Source of the DNA: Cryptomeria japonica
Lineage: Eukaryota; Streptophyta; Pinopsida; Cupressales; Cupressaceae
Length of the DNA: 64,000 nucleotides
Reading direction: 5' to 3'
Assembly (NCBI RefSeq): GCF_030272615.1
Contig: NC_081414.1
Location: 763,349,648 to 763,413,647, forward strand
Under the pieces are notes generated by a model. It saw only the letters and a program-made list of their open reading frames with translations. It was not told where the DNA came from and made no database searches. A program made the translations under genes and the position numbers. Within the stretch, counting starts at the first letter, position 1. Every line of letters starts with the position of its first letter. This document shows positions 36,223-47,325 of this stretch, piece by piece.

Positions 36223-36238
36223 AAAATTCAATTAGGAT
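36223..36238. repeat. LINE target-site duplication, right
   Basis: Exact copy of 29,824-29,839, overlapping the end of the A run (36,218-36,226). Confidence 0.9.
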
Positions 36239-36845
36239 CTCTTATTAGACAAATTTTTTTTAATTGACATATATTTTCAATAGTTTTCACTACTCAAAAT
36301 CTATGAGATAGACATATTTATGAAAAAGAATTTTTAGCACAAAAAAAAAATTTGTTTGCTTCCAAAAGCCACAAACTTTAAATGTCCAACTTTATAATAT
36401 TTAAATTAGTAATTGTCTTCATAGACTGAATTGCCACCATCATTAATATCATTTACAATTAATTTATATCAAATATATGAAATAAAATATTGATAAAATA
36501 GAATAGATCTAGTAACCTATTTGTAACACTATCAATGATTTGATTTCAATGCTTATCAAGAACAATTTGTTTGAGTATATCATTTGTATTTTGAATCATT
36601 AATATCTATTGAATCCATTGTATATTAATCCATCTTTTATGGTACTCTATTTGATTTCATATAATAAACTTAAAAACTATCTCTAGAAAACTTTAAATAT
36701 CGACCCATCAAAGCTAAAGTATGACTTAAAAAAAAAATCTCTAACACACACTTAAATCTTGTACTTTTTATGTGCAAGATATAATAGTTAAATGGTTAGA
36801 GTTCTAATTGAAAGAAGTGGGATAGCCTTGTGACATTGCACAGTA
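36239..36845. other. AT-rich non-coding, no gene seen
   Basis: Not telomere-like, although the LINE before it was inserted in telomere-like DNA. No domain or structured repeat noticed. Confidence 0.6.
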
Positions 36846-37039
36846 TTACATAACTACATAAAAATGCCACCTAGGGTCTATGAGGAGGGTGCACCTAGCA
36901 TAAAATAGACCTAGAAAATAGAGAACAACCAAAAACCACTTACATAAACTAAAATAGAGATAGAGACAACAATAAAAACCACTAACACAAGAAAACCAAC
37001 CAACCACCAAAGGCAAAAATGGATGGCCTACTAGCTAGA

Positions 37040-38630
37040 GGCATTAGGTTCCTGGCAATCTTTACATAGGCTAGGAAGTTTGTCAAAGAAGGAATTATTT
37101 TATTTTAAATATTTAACATAATTAGGGGTACCAAGATCTATGGTTTCCTTTACTATGAAAACTGGGGGCTCCAATGTAGAAGGAGATAGAACATGCCACT
37201 TACACATGGCTCTCCTCCTATCGATTTCATCTAGTATAGCTTTGAGAGGGGCTGAATTTTTTAGAACCATATCCTCAATTTGTTTTTCCATTTCCTCAAT
37301 CTATCCCATTAGGAGCTAGTGGTTCTCTTTTAGTTCTACAATAATTTTTTTCTCATTTTTCTACATCACCTTCTCAGAAAGCTCATTCAATATACCCTCC
37401 ACTTTTTCCCAATTATCAAGCTTCTTGGTCATAACACTTGCCACTTCCCAAACATGTTCATCTATAAAATCCATAATCCATTTATCCCCTCTCAGGTTCT
37501 CACCTTGGCAATTTCCTCTAGTCTATTATCTTTTTAAATTGCCACATCAAACTATGAGAGAAGCCATTTGATAGCCATTTCCTATCTTTCCACATTCTTC
37601 TGTAGTTTTAAAATTATAGCTTGAGAATCTATGTCGATTTTTTAGGGTCAGAAGGCTCTTGATTAGAGGAAAAGGGGGTCATCTCCTCAAACCTGGTGGG
37701 AGACCACGTAGATTATGAATCCAAAGAAGATTCATAGTCCTCTGCCTCCTCCTCTTCATTTGATTACAACATGTTGACTTTTTTGGCGGGGGTGAGGTAG
37801 GAGAGGGATTTTGCTTCACTTATTTGCCAGGGTTAACACAATTGGGGACAAGTTTGGGCTTAGAAGTAGAACCAATAGGTAAGGTTATTTTATCCATAGG
37901 CACCCTAGAGATCTTAATGAGTAGGTTGGGTCTAGTAGGGGATTAGAGTGCTTCGAAAGGGACCCACCTGAAGGGGTTAGAGAGATGAAAATTGTATAGC
38001 CTAAGGATTAAACCATGATGAAGGGGTAGGAAGTTCTTTGACTTAGCTCTAGAAAACAAGTGGTATAACAATGAACAGACTGAGAAAGAAAAGTTCATGC
38101 AGATTCCATACCATAGGTCATTTAATGTAGGAAAGAACTAAGTGCCAAACCTATTATAACAACCATCGAAGGTGAATAATTTCATCAAATAAGGATTTCA
38201 TCCTTCTATTCATAGGTTGTTTAACATAGGAAAGATCTAAGTGTCAAACTTTTTATAACAACCACCAAGGGTGAATAATTTCATCAAATAAGGATTTCAA
38301 CCTTCTATTTTCTAGGGAGCTCTTCTCTATTGTAACCGCTTTGTAGCTTCGACGCTCCCTCACCCTCCTTGAAGAATTGCTTGAATCCTTCTTTATATGA
38401 GCCTTTTGACTTCGTAGGAAAAGTAATTCAATCTTGTGGGAGTCTAGTAATGGCTGTAATCAACTCCAATGTAACTTTTAAGATGACATTACTAATATAC
38501 ACCTCTCCCTTATGCTAGGCCTCCACAAAGTTATTTGAGAGCTCATGGTTGAAACCTTGCATGCCCTCCACATAACTTTCTAAATTATCCAAGAGATAAT
38601 TTTTTTCCATAGCATTGGTTTGCACTTGAA
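37040..38630 (-). pseudogene. Unrecognised protein X, second copy
   Basis: The minus-strand translation contains, in order: LESYVEGMQ, AWHKGEVYIS and LITAITRLP (about 38,430-38,600, matching DYMERMQ, GWNKGTLIIG and ILEATSLP of the first copy); LLYHLF and LPLHHGLILRLYNFHL (about 38,000-38,080); and an acidic tract SNEEEEAEDYESS (about 37,720-37,760). A predicted coiled-coil-like region follows (about 37,300-37,480), then an open stretch at 37,100-37,291. At least ten stops are present. Residue-level similarity between the two copies is modest but runs in order, so I regard them as one family. Function unknown. Confidence 0.5.
38112..38309. repeat. 99-bp tandem duplication inside X copy 2
   Basis: Units at 38,112 and 38,211, each beginning CATAGGT and containing GTGAATAATTTCATCAAATA. 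About 90 percent similar by eye. Confidence 0.9.
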
Positions 38631-38829
38631 TTCCTTATAGTTATAGAGTTCAACTTGGATTAAGTCCGCCCCCACCCATTTCCACCATGGGGAGCTTCTT
38701 AATAGAAACTACGTGGGTGAAGAAAAAATTAATAGTTTGGTTTTCATAGCACTTACAAGGAGAAATGACATTGATGGTAAAAAGTGACTTGCCAAAAGGG
38801 AGGCAAGGATTAAAATGGAAAATTTTGAA

Positions 38830-39310
38830 TTATAACTCATCGTTATGCTTTATGTCTATGTATATTGCTGCATGAACCAAATCCAGAAGATCATAAGAAT
38901 TAGTCCAAATTTTTAAATTCTGAAAAAATAGAGCTAAGAAAGCTAGCTTGTCACCAACTTTGTTACCCTCCCTCCTCATGTGAATGATGTTGATGCGACC
39001 AAAGATACGAATGAGATATTTTAAATTGTCCACCAACCCTTTGCATTTCCAATTCAAAGAGGCTTCATTTTTTAGGAGAAGGATTGTGTTTCTTGAAATT
39101 CACCTTCAAGAATAATACAATTGTACTTTCTTCCCTTAATGATGATCAAACCATAATAGGCAACAACCATCTCAACAAATATCAAGGATTTCACTCCAAA
39201 GTTTTTCATCTGAGCCAACATAACATTGCCTCTATGGTCTACGACAACCCCACCCCCACTTGTCTAACTTAGGTTTGCTTTGGACAAGCAGTCAAAGTTT
39301 ATCTTTAGCC
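38830..39310 (-). pseudogene. LINE RNase H domain (RVT_3), broken
   Basis: Landmarks on the minus strand: VWLKINFDC (first catalytic Asp region), SGGGVVVDHRGNVML, VEMVVAYYGL (acidic helix) and IILEGEF where E-x-D-S is expected. The 38,830-39,057 stretch ends the domain with INIIHMRREGNKVGDKLAFLAL, matching the H-x-x-R-E-x-N-x-x-A-D-x-L-A tail of plant LINE RNase H. One stop and a frame change separate the halves. Confidence 0.8.
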
Positions 39311-39744
39311 AAACTGAATGGAGGGGGTAAATCCAATGGGGGGAAATAAATATAGATAGAGAGTTGGTTAATCCCCACGAATTCACAATATGCTAATCCA
39401 GATTGGAGGGGGGAGTAGATTGTTTTCTTTTTTCAAGGCTTCTCAAGTTCTCTTTAATATTAGAAATAATGGGAGTGACAAGAACCTCCGAGAAACTCCT
39501 CCTATACTTGAAGATTTTTTTTTTCTTTCTTTCCTGACACGACGTAGAATGAAATAAATCCTACTACCATAGCTATTGAATAAAGGGATGGCTTGAAGGG
39601 GGTGCTAACTGGAAACACATTCTTTCAACTCTCTAGGCCAAATCCAAGTTATAAAAATTAGATTGGAGATGTTGGGTTTGATAGCCCACGAGAAATCATA
39701 GTGAAACATGATGTGATTGATGATTTCTTCTTATTTCCTTTATA

Positions 39745-40594
39745 GTTATGGCTATAGCTAACTATAGTTAATTAGATTAAGGGTTAAATTATAGATAAGG
39801 TCGGATTATGGTAGGGAATTAATTACTATTAAGGTTAAGATTAGAGTTTAATTAGGGTTTCGATTCAGTTAGCCTAGGGTTAGGGCTTTATTACCATTAG
39901 AGTTCAATTACTGTTAGTGTTAGGGATAACATTTAGTTAGGAGAAGGGTTCGATTAGGGTTAGGTTTAGGTCTAGGGTTCAATTATTTTTAGATTAGGGT
40001 TAGGTTTAAATTTATATTAGGTTCGGGGTTAAGTTTCTAGATTAGGCTAAAGCTTAGGTGTGCGTATGGTTTCTATTTAAGGGAAAATCCTTAGGGATAG
40101 AGTTTAATTATAATTAGTGTTATGGTTAGGGCTATGATTTGGTTAGGATAGGGTTAGTATTACAATTCAATCAGGGTTAAAATAAGGTTATAGTTAGTGT
40201 TAGGATTTAAATATGTTTAGTCTTTAAGGAACAAGCATTGTGTTAGGGTTAGGATTCTATAGTAAATCTTAGGTTAAAGGTTATGGTTAATGTTTAATTA
40301 GGGTTAATGTTGGCAATTAGTTAGAGTTAGGGTTAAATTATGGGTTATATTAACATAAAGGTTTAATAAGGGTTAGGGTTCAATCAAGTTTAGATTAGGG
40401 ATAAGTTCAAGGTTAGTTTGAGTTTAGGATTAAGGTTATGCTAGGGGTAGGATTCAACTGGAAGATGGGGTTTAACTAGTGTAATCTAGTGAATATTAGG
40501 GTTAGGTTGTCAGTAGGGTTAAATTATGGTTAGATTGTTGTTAGATTTGATGTTAGGTTAGGGTTGAAGTTGGGATACAATTACAATTACTATT
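39745..40594 (+). repeat. TTAGGG-type telomere-like block
   Basis: Degenerate GGTTAGGGTT/TTAATTAGGG units running into the duplicated segment, which starts at 40,595 and carries the same repeat to about 40,720. Confidence 0.88.
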
Positions 40595-40770
40595 CTAGGT
40601 ATAATCTTGGTGTTAGGATTGAATTGGGATTTGAGATAGTATTACAATTCAATCAAAATTCATTTAGGGTTAAGGTTAATGTTAAGATTCAAATAGGGTT
40701 AGGGTTAATGTTAATGTCCAATGTTGACCTAAATAAATATTATATCAATTTAACATGGAGAAAATAATGA

Positions 40771-41750
40771 TTGTTTAAAAATATACATTATATACATTTT
40801 GTTTAATACTTAAAAAATTATGACTAGAGAATCTAAAATAAAAGATTACCTCTTGTGTAGGACTCTAACATGGGTTATGCCCAAATAACTTATTGCCTAA
40901 TTTATCATGAGACCTAATAAGTGGACATCCAATACATTTTATTTTAATTTAATACATTATAATAGAAACCAAAAAGTAGAAAAAACTATTATACAGGTAA
41001 GACTATAATAAAATCATATGCTCAAATGAAATTTACTTTTAAATACTAGTGTATAATTACTTTAATCTTAATAGAAAACTAATAGTAACTATAACCATAA
41101 GCATAACTCTAATTATAATAATAATCACAAAGTTACAAGTAATCTTAACACACATGTTAATTTTAATCTAAATCATAGAATTCATTTAAAGCTATGAGAT
41201 TTCCACAATCCATATTGTATAATAGTTTGTTTTTCTGGATTCGATTGTGTGTTATATTTTTCCATCAACGTTTCGAATCACACTCTGTGATTCATCTTTC
41301 ATATCTTTGGAATTCTTCTCATCCTAATGATGAATCACAGAGTGTGATTCGAACCGTTGATGGAAAAATAACACACACAATAGAATCCAGAAAAACAAAC
41401 TATTATACATAGCATTCATCTTAATTCTAATTTCATGATTTATTCTACAAAATTATAATGCTAAATATACTATGTGACATTTTATGGTTTGTTGACTTTT
41501 AGATCTAAGTAGCACATTTCATTCAACTATAAATAATAATAAAATAACAAATAAAAAAGAATTAGAATAAAATAACCCGAATTTAGATCAAATCATGTTA
41601 TGATGTTATCCTCTTTTGATCCGTCACAAATACAGAAGAAGGGGTCAAATTTTTAAATCTCTCCTAGGAGGTGACGGAAAAGCTAAACACATTGGCTACA
41701 ATTTCATATAAAAAAATCCCACAAGTACTTTCAAATGTAGACAATACTTG
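40771..41750. other. Copy-specific non-coding DNA with foldback element
   Basis: AT-rich, no gene. It does not match 11,400-11,726 in the left copy. It contains the foldback at 41,216-41,409. Confidence 0.6.
41216..41409. mobile_element. Foldback/MITE-like element, 194 bp
   Basis: Arms 41,216-41,296 and about 41,328-41,409 are near-perfect reverse complements (about 81 bp each), with termini TGTATAATAG and CTATTATACA. The loop is only about 30 bp. No ORF. A target-site duplication is not certain (the flanks are CATAT and TAGCA). Confidence 0.82.
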
Positions 41751-43230
41751 CTCGCTCTCACCAGTTATTCATCGACGACGCTATCCTATATGGAGAATCT
41801 GCATTATAAGAGGATAAAATTATTAAACAAGTGCTTCGTGATTATTGCACTGCCTCTAGTCAACAAATAAATAAAGAAAAATCGAATATTTATTTCTTCA
41901 ATACGAGCCCTCAAATGCATCATCAGACCGTAACCCTTCTAGGTTTTAGAACGGACAAACTACCAACCACCTATCTGGTTTCCCACTATTCAATGGAGTA
42001 GAAAATTTTTCCAAGAAAATGGATAACTGGAGGGGCAAGTGGTTATCAATGGCAGGAAGGTTGACGACAATTAAATCCAAAAGGTATGCCATAGAAAATC
42101 AAGTCACAGCGAAGGTTCCTATGGGATGGTGCCAATGATAAACATAGCATCCCTCTGCTACTATGGGATATACTCAAGATGCTCAAGGAAAATGGTGGCG
42201 CAGGTATCAGAGACATTCATATCTAAAACTGCGCATTGAGAGCCAAATTAGTTTGGTTGATGTACAAAGAATCCAATGCTCTATGGAGCCAAGTCCTCCA
42301 ACACAGATATCTAGACAATGGAAAACCAGAAATAATACTAATTTTAGCAAATCCACCAAATGGTCCTGCAATTTAGAATTTAATGGTTAAACGTCTTTAC
42401 CTCATCACCGGCCATTTATCATAGAAAATTTTATATGGACGGAGGAACGCCTTCTGGACGGACTCTTGTAACGGATATCGATGGTTTAGCAGAGGCCCAA
42501 GATGTGGTCATGCCTATATATGGAGAGAAGCTCAAGACAATATGCTAATTAGTTGGGACGAAAGGATGGCCAGCTTCAAATGGAGGGATTTCAGTATGTT
42601 AGACCATAGAATTAAACAAATTCTCTTGGATGAACTTATCAGACACCATGTGGTTATTACAAAGGGCAAAGATGAAATCTTCTGGTTCGTGGCTAAGTCT
42701 GGAAATTGCTCACCAAAGATGGGATATGAGATATCATAGAGAAATCAAAAGATGCTCATAGCTATCAGAATTCTGCTGGAATTCCAATATTCTTCCTAAA
42801 GAAGGCTCCTTCCCGTGGATAGCAATACATAATAAGATCTTGACAGGACAAATATTGATGAGGCTTGGCTTCATGGGTCCCTTTCGGTGCCCTCTTTGCA
42901 ATCAACACGACGAAGATGTAGATTATATTCTAGTGCAATGTGAAATGACACAAACATGCTGAAGGCTCTTCTGTAGCAAACTCAATTGGTAAGGACCTTT
43001 ACCGAATACATAGAAAGAGATATTTACCAGTTGCCCACCTTTAAATAATGGATCACAGTGGGTAGGTCTTTGGTATGCAACACTATTCATGATCATATGG
43101 CAACTTTGGAGGGAAATAAATAAGAGAATTTTTAAAGACAACCCTACTCCAATTGGCACCATACTAAACAAGATAGGAGGGAAACGAATAAGCGAATACT
43201 AAACAAGCTAGAGATAGGTATCTATGAACA
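41751..43230 (+). pseudogene. LINE RT C-terminal fragment with zf-RVT (right duplicate)
   Basis: It starts with HQLFIDDAILYG (active-site box with Ile for Ala), then ASSQQINKEKSNIYFF, NWRGKWLSMAGRLTTIKS and DIDGLAEAQDVVMP. It extends beyond the left duplicate into a zf-RVT domain: FPWIAIHNKILTGQILMRLG and CPLCNQHDEDVDYILVQCE, with the C-x2-C and H/C pairs visible. Several frame changes and stops. The 5' limit is the same as in the left copy, consistent with a truncated LINE present before duplication. Confidence 0.87.
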
Positions 43231-43849
43231 TGTTTGAATGTCAAAGTTATGGACAAAAAGTACAATTTCTTTTCATGTTTGGATGATCAAATGACTAAAA
43301 TTTGGAAACACCTCATTCCCTTAAAAGAGAGTATAATAAAGAATGAAGATAAATGTCCTACTATTCATTGTTGTCTTCTTTCTTTTGAAAGGGTCAAATT
43401 AAATTTGATTGTGCTTTCAAGGTCAATCCTAGTCCATTATAATCACTTACATAAGTCATCTCCTCATCAAGGAAGTCCAAGGGAAACTTGCAATAGACCT
43501 TAAATGGGGTTAGGTGCTTAAAGAAGGACACACTTGCAATAGACCTTAAATGGGGGTAGGTGCTTAAAGAAGGACACACTGAGAGGTGGTCTGTTAAGGC
43601 CCAACTCCCTTGTCTCAATAGAGAAAGGAAGAAGAAGAGGTTATATCAGTAACTTAATACTTTATTTTACACAAGCCATTAATATATTTTCTTTCCTAAA
43701 TTTTTATAAACTCTCATAATCTAATAGGACATTACTACCTCTATCCAAGAAGATAACAAGTCTCACATTTCTAATCTCTTTCTAATTGTATTATCTTATA
43801 TGCTCGAATAATGTTTTCTAGTATTTGAATTCATGATGTGAGGGTACAA
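43231..43849. other. No gene recognised; 46-bp tandem duplication
   Basis: An 89-codon open stretch at 43,234-43,503 has no recognisable domain. A 46-bp unit beginning ACTTGCAATAGACC is repeated at 43,486 and 43,532. This region is deleted from the left copy (junction at about 12,725-12,760). Confidence 0.5.
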
Positions 43850-44590
43850 AATCTATAAATAAAACCTACAAATTTGATTGTCATTATGCATGGTAAGGTA
43901 TTCAATATTGGGATAAGATGGCCTGCTCCTTGCATAATGTTTATAATATTTTACTCATTATTGTGTTTGTTGTGCACCTAGAGGAACCTACATGTATGTT
44001 CATCACTAAGAGTTTGCATTCTGGGGACCACTTTATATGTTGTATATACCATCTAAAAATATATGTAATGTGGGTGCAACCAATTGATTTTGAAGGCTCA
44101 TATTTTTTTGTCAATCATTACTATTCTAATGTGGCTCACTCTAGTGCTACTTGCCTCATAAATAAGAAAATTTAGTCCATTTGACAAAAAAATGATCATG
44201 TTATTGAAGATTTTGTTACTTCTTTAGTCATAAGATGGAATGATATTACTAGTTTTCCTACTTGGGGCCATAAAAGAAGCTTAGAGTTGGTTAACTCATG
44301 CACTATGAAACCAAAATCTTTGGAGCAATTTGTCTTTTAGCCACCTTGACTTTAGGTTGAGTGTTTGTATGTTTTATTGAAGTTTTTCACTCATTAGTTG
44401 TTTCTCTTGGTTGTCCTTTTCCGTTTTGTAGTTGTAATTTCTTTATCTTTATGAACAAAGGTCTGGACCCTTTCAAAATCCTTGCTTACCTTATTAAAAA
44501 CATATATATCCAATCTAAAATGTGGGATATAGAAAACCATCTATACCCAACATATATTATAACTGGATCCAGTTATTAGAAAACAAAATA
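43850..44590 (+). other. Duplicated block of unknown nature (right)
   Basis: Matches 12,760-13,457. An 85-codon open stretch at 43,918-44,175 includes CCIYHLKIYVMWVQPIDFE, and similarity to the left copy extends past its stop in the same frame. No family recognised. Confidence 0.5.
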
Positions 44591-45537
44591 ACAAAACCTA
44601 ATTCAACTATGGTTAGATGTAGAACATTTAGATAAGAAAAATGATAGAATGATTTGAAAGAGTTACTCATATGGAAAAGGCAAAGGCAACAAACAAAATG
44701 TGTGAAGGCACGCAACCACTTTATAATGGTAGAAGAATATGTCTATTATTGATGATTCATATTTTTCCAAATGAGATTAAATTATATATTTTGTAATAGT
44801 TAAAATTAATGCTTCTTAAGTGTAGAATTTTTTTATAAATATTTTGATTGCTAAATTTAAATATTGTTTTCAATTCTAATTTGAACTTGTGACTTCTTAC
44901 TAGTGCACATGTTTTTAATCTCTTCAATTATATAAAATAACATTCCAATATAGTAACTTTAAAATGAATAGAAATACACTGCACATAAATTATTTGTTAT
45001 TTAATCTTGAACTTGTATTGGAGTGAAAATTTCAATTAGCAACCATAGATAGCATCCTTTGTCAAAATGTAGTGCTTCAATAAAAACAACTTCATATCTA
45101 TTTGCTCAATTAAAATAAAATGGGATATCAAATTTATATATGTGACAATTTAATGTATGAAATATCTTTTGAGTATACATACATATACTGATGCAAAAAA
45201 TTGTTGTAGAGTTTAGAACTGTACTGATGAAAAGTCCATAAATCAAAATAAAATGAAAAATAGATTAAACAATCTTAATAGAAAAATATTTCAAATTCAA
45301 TTGAAAATAAGAAATAATAAACCTTTTAAATTTATCAAATTTATTTTCATAATTTTTCCCATACAATTCCAACCTTAATATACAATCTAAAATATATAGA
45401 ATCATCTATTCAATCTATCAAGAAACAATCCAAAAATTCTCTTGCTCAGATGAAATTTATATCTTCATGCCTGGCTTAGGTTGAAAGCTAAATGCTAAGT
45501 CAGACCTAAAAAATCTTAGAGTCCGAGGAAGTCTGAT
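44591..45537. other. AT-rich F-box 3' flank, no gene seen
   Basis: Matches the left copy until about 45,230. The 45,231-45,537 part is the downstream flank of the F-box gene and is deleted in the left copy. AATAAA-like signals occur but none is decisive. Confidence 0.6.
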
Positions 45538-46683
45538 CTAACTCCAGCATCTCTCAGACAAACTATAGACAAATAGCTTTCTATTACTATGCCCACTTTC
45601 GAAACACAGAAAATTCCCAACCCCGACAAACTGACCCTCCGTACCAGACAGCTCCATTCCACCTGAAAAATCCGGCTTTATAAATTGACGACACATATTA
45701 GAAGGCATTCTTGTCAGCTCCTTCCAGCTCCATATCGACTTCTCCTCCTCCCAAAACAATTCCCATGCAATCGCCTGAAAGTTCACTGTGCTCCAGTTTT
45801 CAGCAAATTGTAAATATCTTACTACAAACAGGATCGTCGACCCACAAACAACTAGTTGACTGATCCATGACTTTATCATATCCCCGAGAATTGATAGATT
45901 CGCCTCTGGAAAAGACACGAATTCCGATCGCTTAGATTCCATGTCCCAAATCAGAAATTCCATCTGATGTAAACAACAGATGAGAAGACCTTTTGCAAAA
46001 AGAATGGTAACAACATGAAAATCCCCTTCGGGCAGAGGTATTTTATCTTCAATCCGCCACGACATTTCAAAGCAATGGTAAATTTGTATGCAACTGGGGG
46101 TTTCTTCGTTTGGCAGACACACAATTTTGTAGGATTCCCCGTTGTCCATTATTGCCATTACAATGAAATTCTTTGCTATGGCTGCGGGAATATCTCTGTA
46201 CACGCCTGTAAGTGGATTGCAGATCATATACGTTTTCTGAGGCTGTGCTATTTCGATTAGCAGTAGGCCTGCACCTGATGTAGTACAAAATCGTGAATAG
46301 CCTTGTGAGAGATTTTTAGTTGTTGGCCTTGGCAAGAAACAAAGTGAAATAGTCTTCCATGATTGCGTGAGAAAACAGAACGCTACGGCATGCGTTTCAT
46401 TGCAGAGGAGAAACCATGGATCTCTCTGCGGCAATAGAGACATAAATCTGCAGGAGGATAAGAGCATATTCCACTCTTTACACACAATGCGAAATCGAGA
46501 ACTGAACTCCATCGGTAGAGTCGAAAACATCCTTTCAATTATGTGATCAGGGCATTCAGACCAAAATGATTCTTCATCACTCCTGTCATTGCCTGCAATA
46601 CCCTTTCCCTTCTCTTCCAATAATTCAGATCTGTCCAGACATGCATCTTCGTTCTCAATAACGCCCATGCACTCAGTATCCAT
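45538..46683 (-). CDS. F-box protein with kelch/F-box-associated C-terminal region (381 aa, intronless)
   Basis: A single uninterrupted frame. After an acidic N-terminus, an F-box lies at residues 43-82 (SECPDHIIERMFSTLPMEF, then RIVCKEWN). F-box proteins recruit substrates to SCF (Skp1-cullin) ubiquitin ligases through this domain. Residues about 85-380 resemble the kelch-like or F-box-associated beta-propeller part of plant F-box/kelch proteins: RDPWFLLC, a GAGLLLIE strand, the YMICNPLTGVYRDIP motif, and a C-terminal FSGGMELSGTEGQFVGVGNFLCFESG. The start MDTECMGV is chosen because the same start and flank are conserved in the left copy. Length is normal for the family. It ends SLSERCWS, so a slightly shortened C-terminus is possible. 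The substrate is unknown. Confidence 0.88.
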   Translation of the reverse strand: MDTECMGVIENEDACLDRSELLEEKGKGIAGNDRSDEESFWSECPDHIIERMFSTLPMEFSSRFRIVCKEWNMLLSSCRFMSLLPQRDPWFLLCNETHAVAFCFLTQSWKTISLCFLPRPTTKNLSQGYSRFCTTSGAGLLLIEIAQPQKTYMICNPLTGVYRDIPAAIAKNFIVMAIMDNGESYKIVCLPNEETPSCIQIYHCFEMSWRIEDKIPLPEGDFHVVTILFAKGLLICCLHQMEFLIWDMESKRSEFVSFPEANLSILGDMIKSWISQLVVCGSTILFVVRYLQFAENWSTVNFQAIAWELFWEEEKSIWSWKELTRMPSNMCRQFIKPDFSGGMELSGTEGQFVGVGNFLCFESGHSNRKLFVYSLSERCWS

Positions 46684-46900
46684 TGTAATTTCCGTAGATA
46701 GTATATGTGATCCCTGAGATGGAGAGCGTAGAAAGGAGAATCCCTTGGATATACACGCACAAAGGAATACCCTCCTTTCGTCTATCTTGCCCTAAATATA
46801 TGCATTCTCTACCGTGACCTAACCCTAAATATAGGTGTGGCCTGTCCTATCTTGTCTTGCTTCAATATATGTTTCATGTGTGGGGTTAATTAGTGGAGAT
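46684..46900 (-). promoter_or_regulatory. Putative F-box gene upstream region
   Basis: About 215 bp upstream of the ATG, strongly conserved with the left copy (18,380-18,765), including both tandem relics. A TATA-like CCTATATTTAGG is present on the minus strand at about 46,823-46,837. No proven transcription start. Confidence 0.35.
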
Positions 46901-47150
46901 GATTCATTAGTAGGGGCATTTTAATAGTTGTAATAGTGTTTAATTATTTAAAATATCAATGTTTTAATTTATTGTATTGTATTAGTATTATAAGTTTATT
47001 ATTAGTGTTATCAAAGTAATTAAACACTTAATTTTTTTCTTAAGTTAAGATGCATGATTTTTAAATTTCTAAATTTCTAAATTTCTCAAATCTAATTGAC
47101 TTGAAAAATTGAATTTTATCAATTTTTAATGTACATTAATAATATATAAA
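46901..47150. other. AT-rich duplicated flank, LINE insertion side
   Basis: Matches 18,770-19,080 and then departs at about 47,115, close to the LINE 3' end. Confidence 0.6.
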
Positions 47151-47325
47151 ATATTTTTTTCTATTAAATATAAGAGGATCAACAAATATAAACGAAGAAT
47201 ATCAGAGTATCAACAAGGAGGCCAAGCCTCCAACTGACAGCAGAGTATCAAATATACAACAACATCAAATGTACAACAGCGGAGAAACAACAGTATAACA
47301 ACCTCAAAAAAGGTGGAACATCCAA

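Larger units (their letters stand above)
36846..39735 (-). mobile_element. Minus-strand LINE tail (RNase H) followed by second copy of X
   Basis: On the minus strand this runs from a decayed post-RT region (39,735-39,310) through an RVT_3 RNase H (39,310-38,830) to a protein with the landmarks of X (38,630-37,040). The plus-strand locus at 3,011-6,665 has the same order, orientation and a similar gap. Both are heavily mutated. No poly(A) or target-site duplication was defined, so the outer limits are approximate. Confidence 0.6.
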
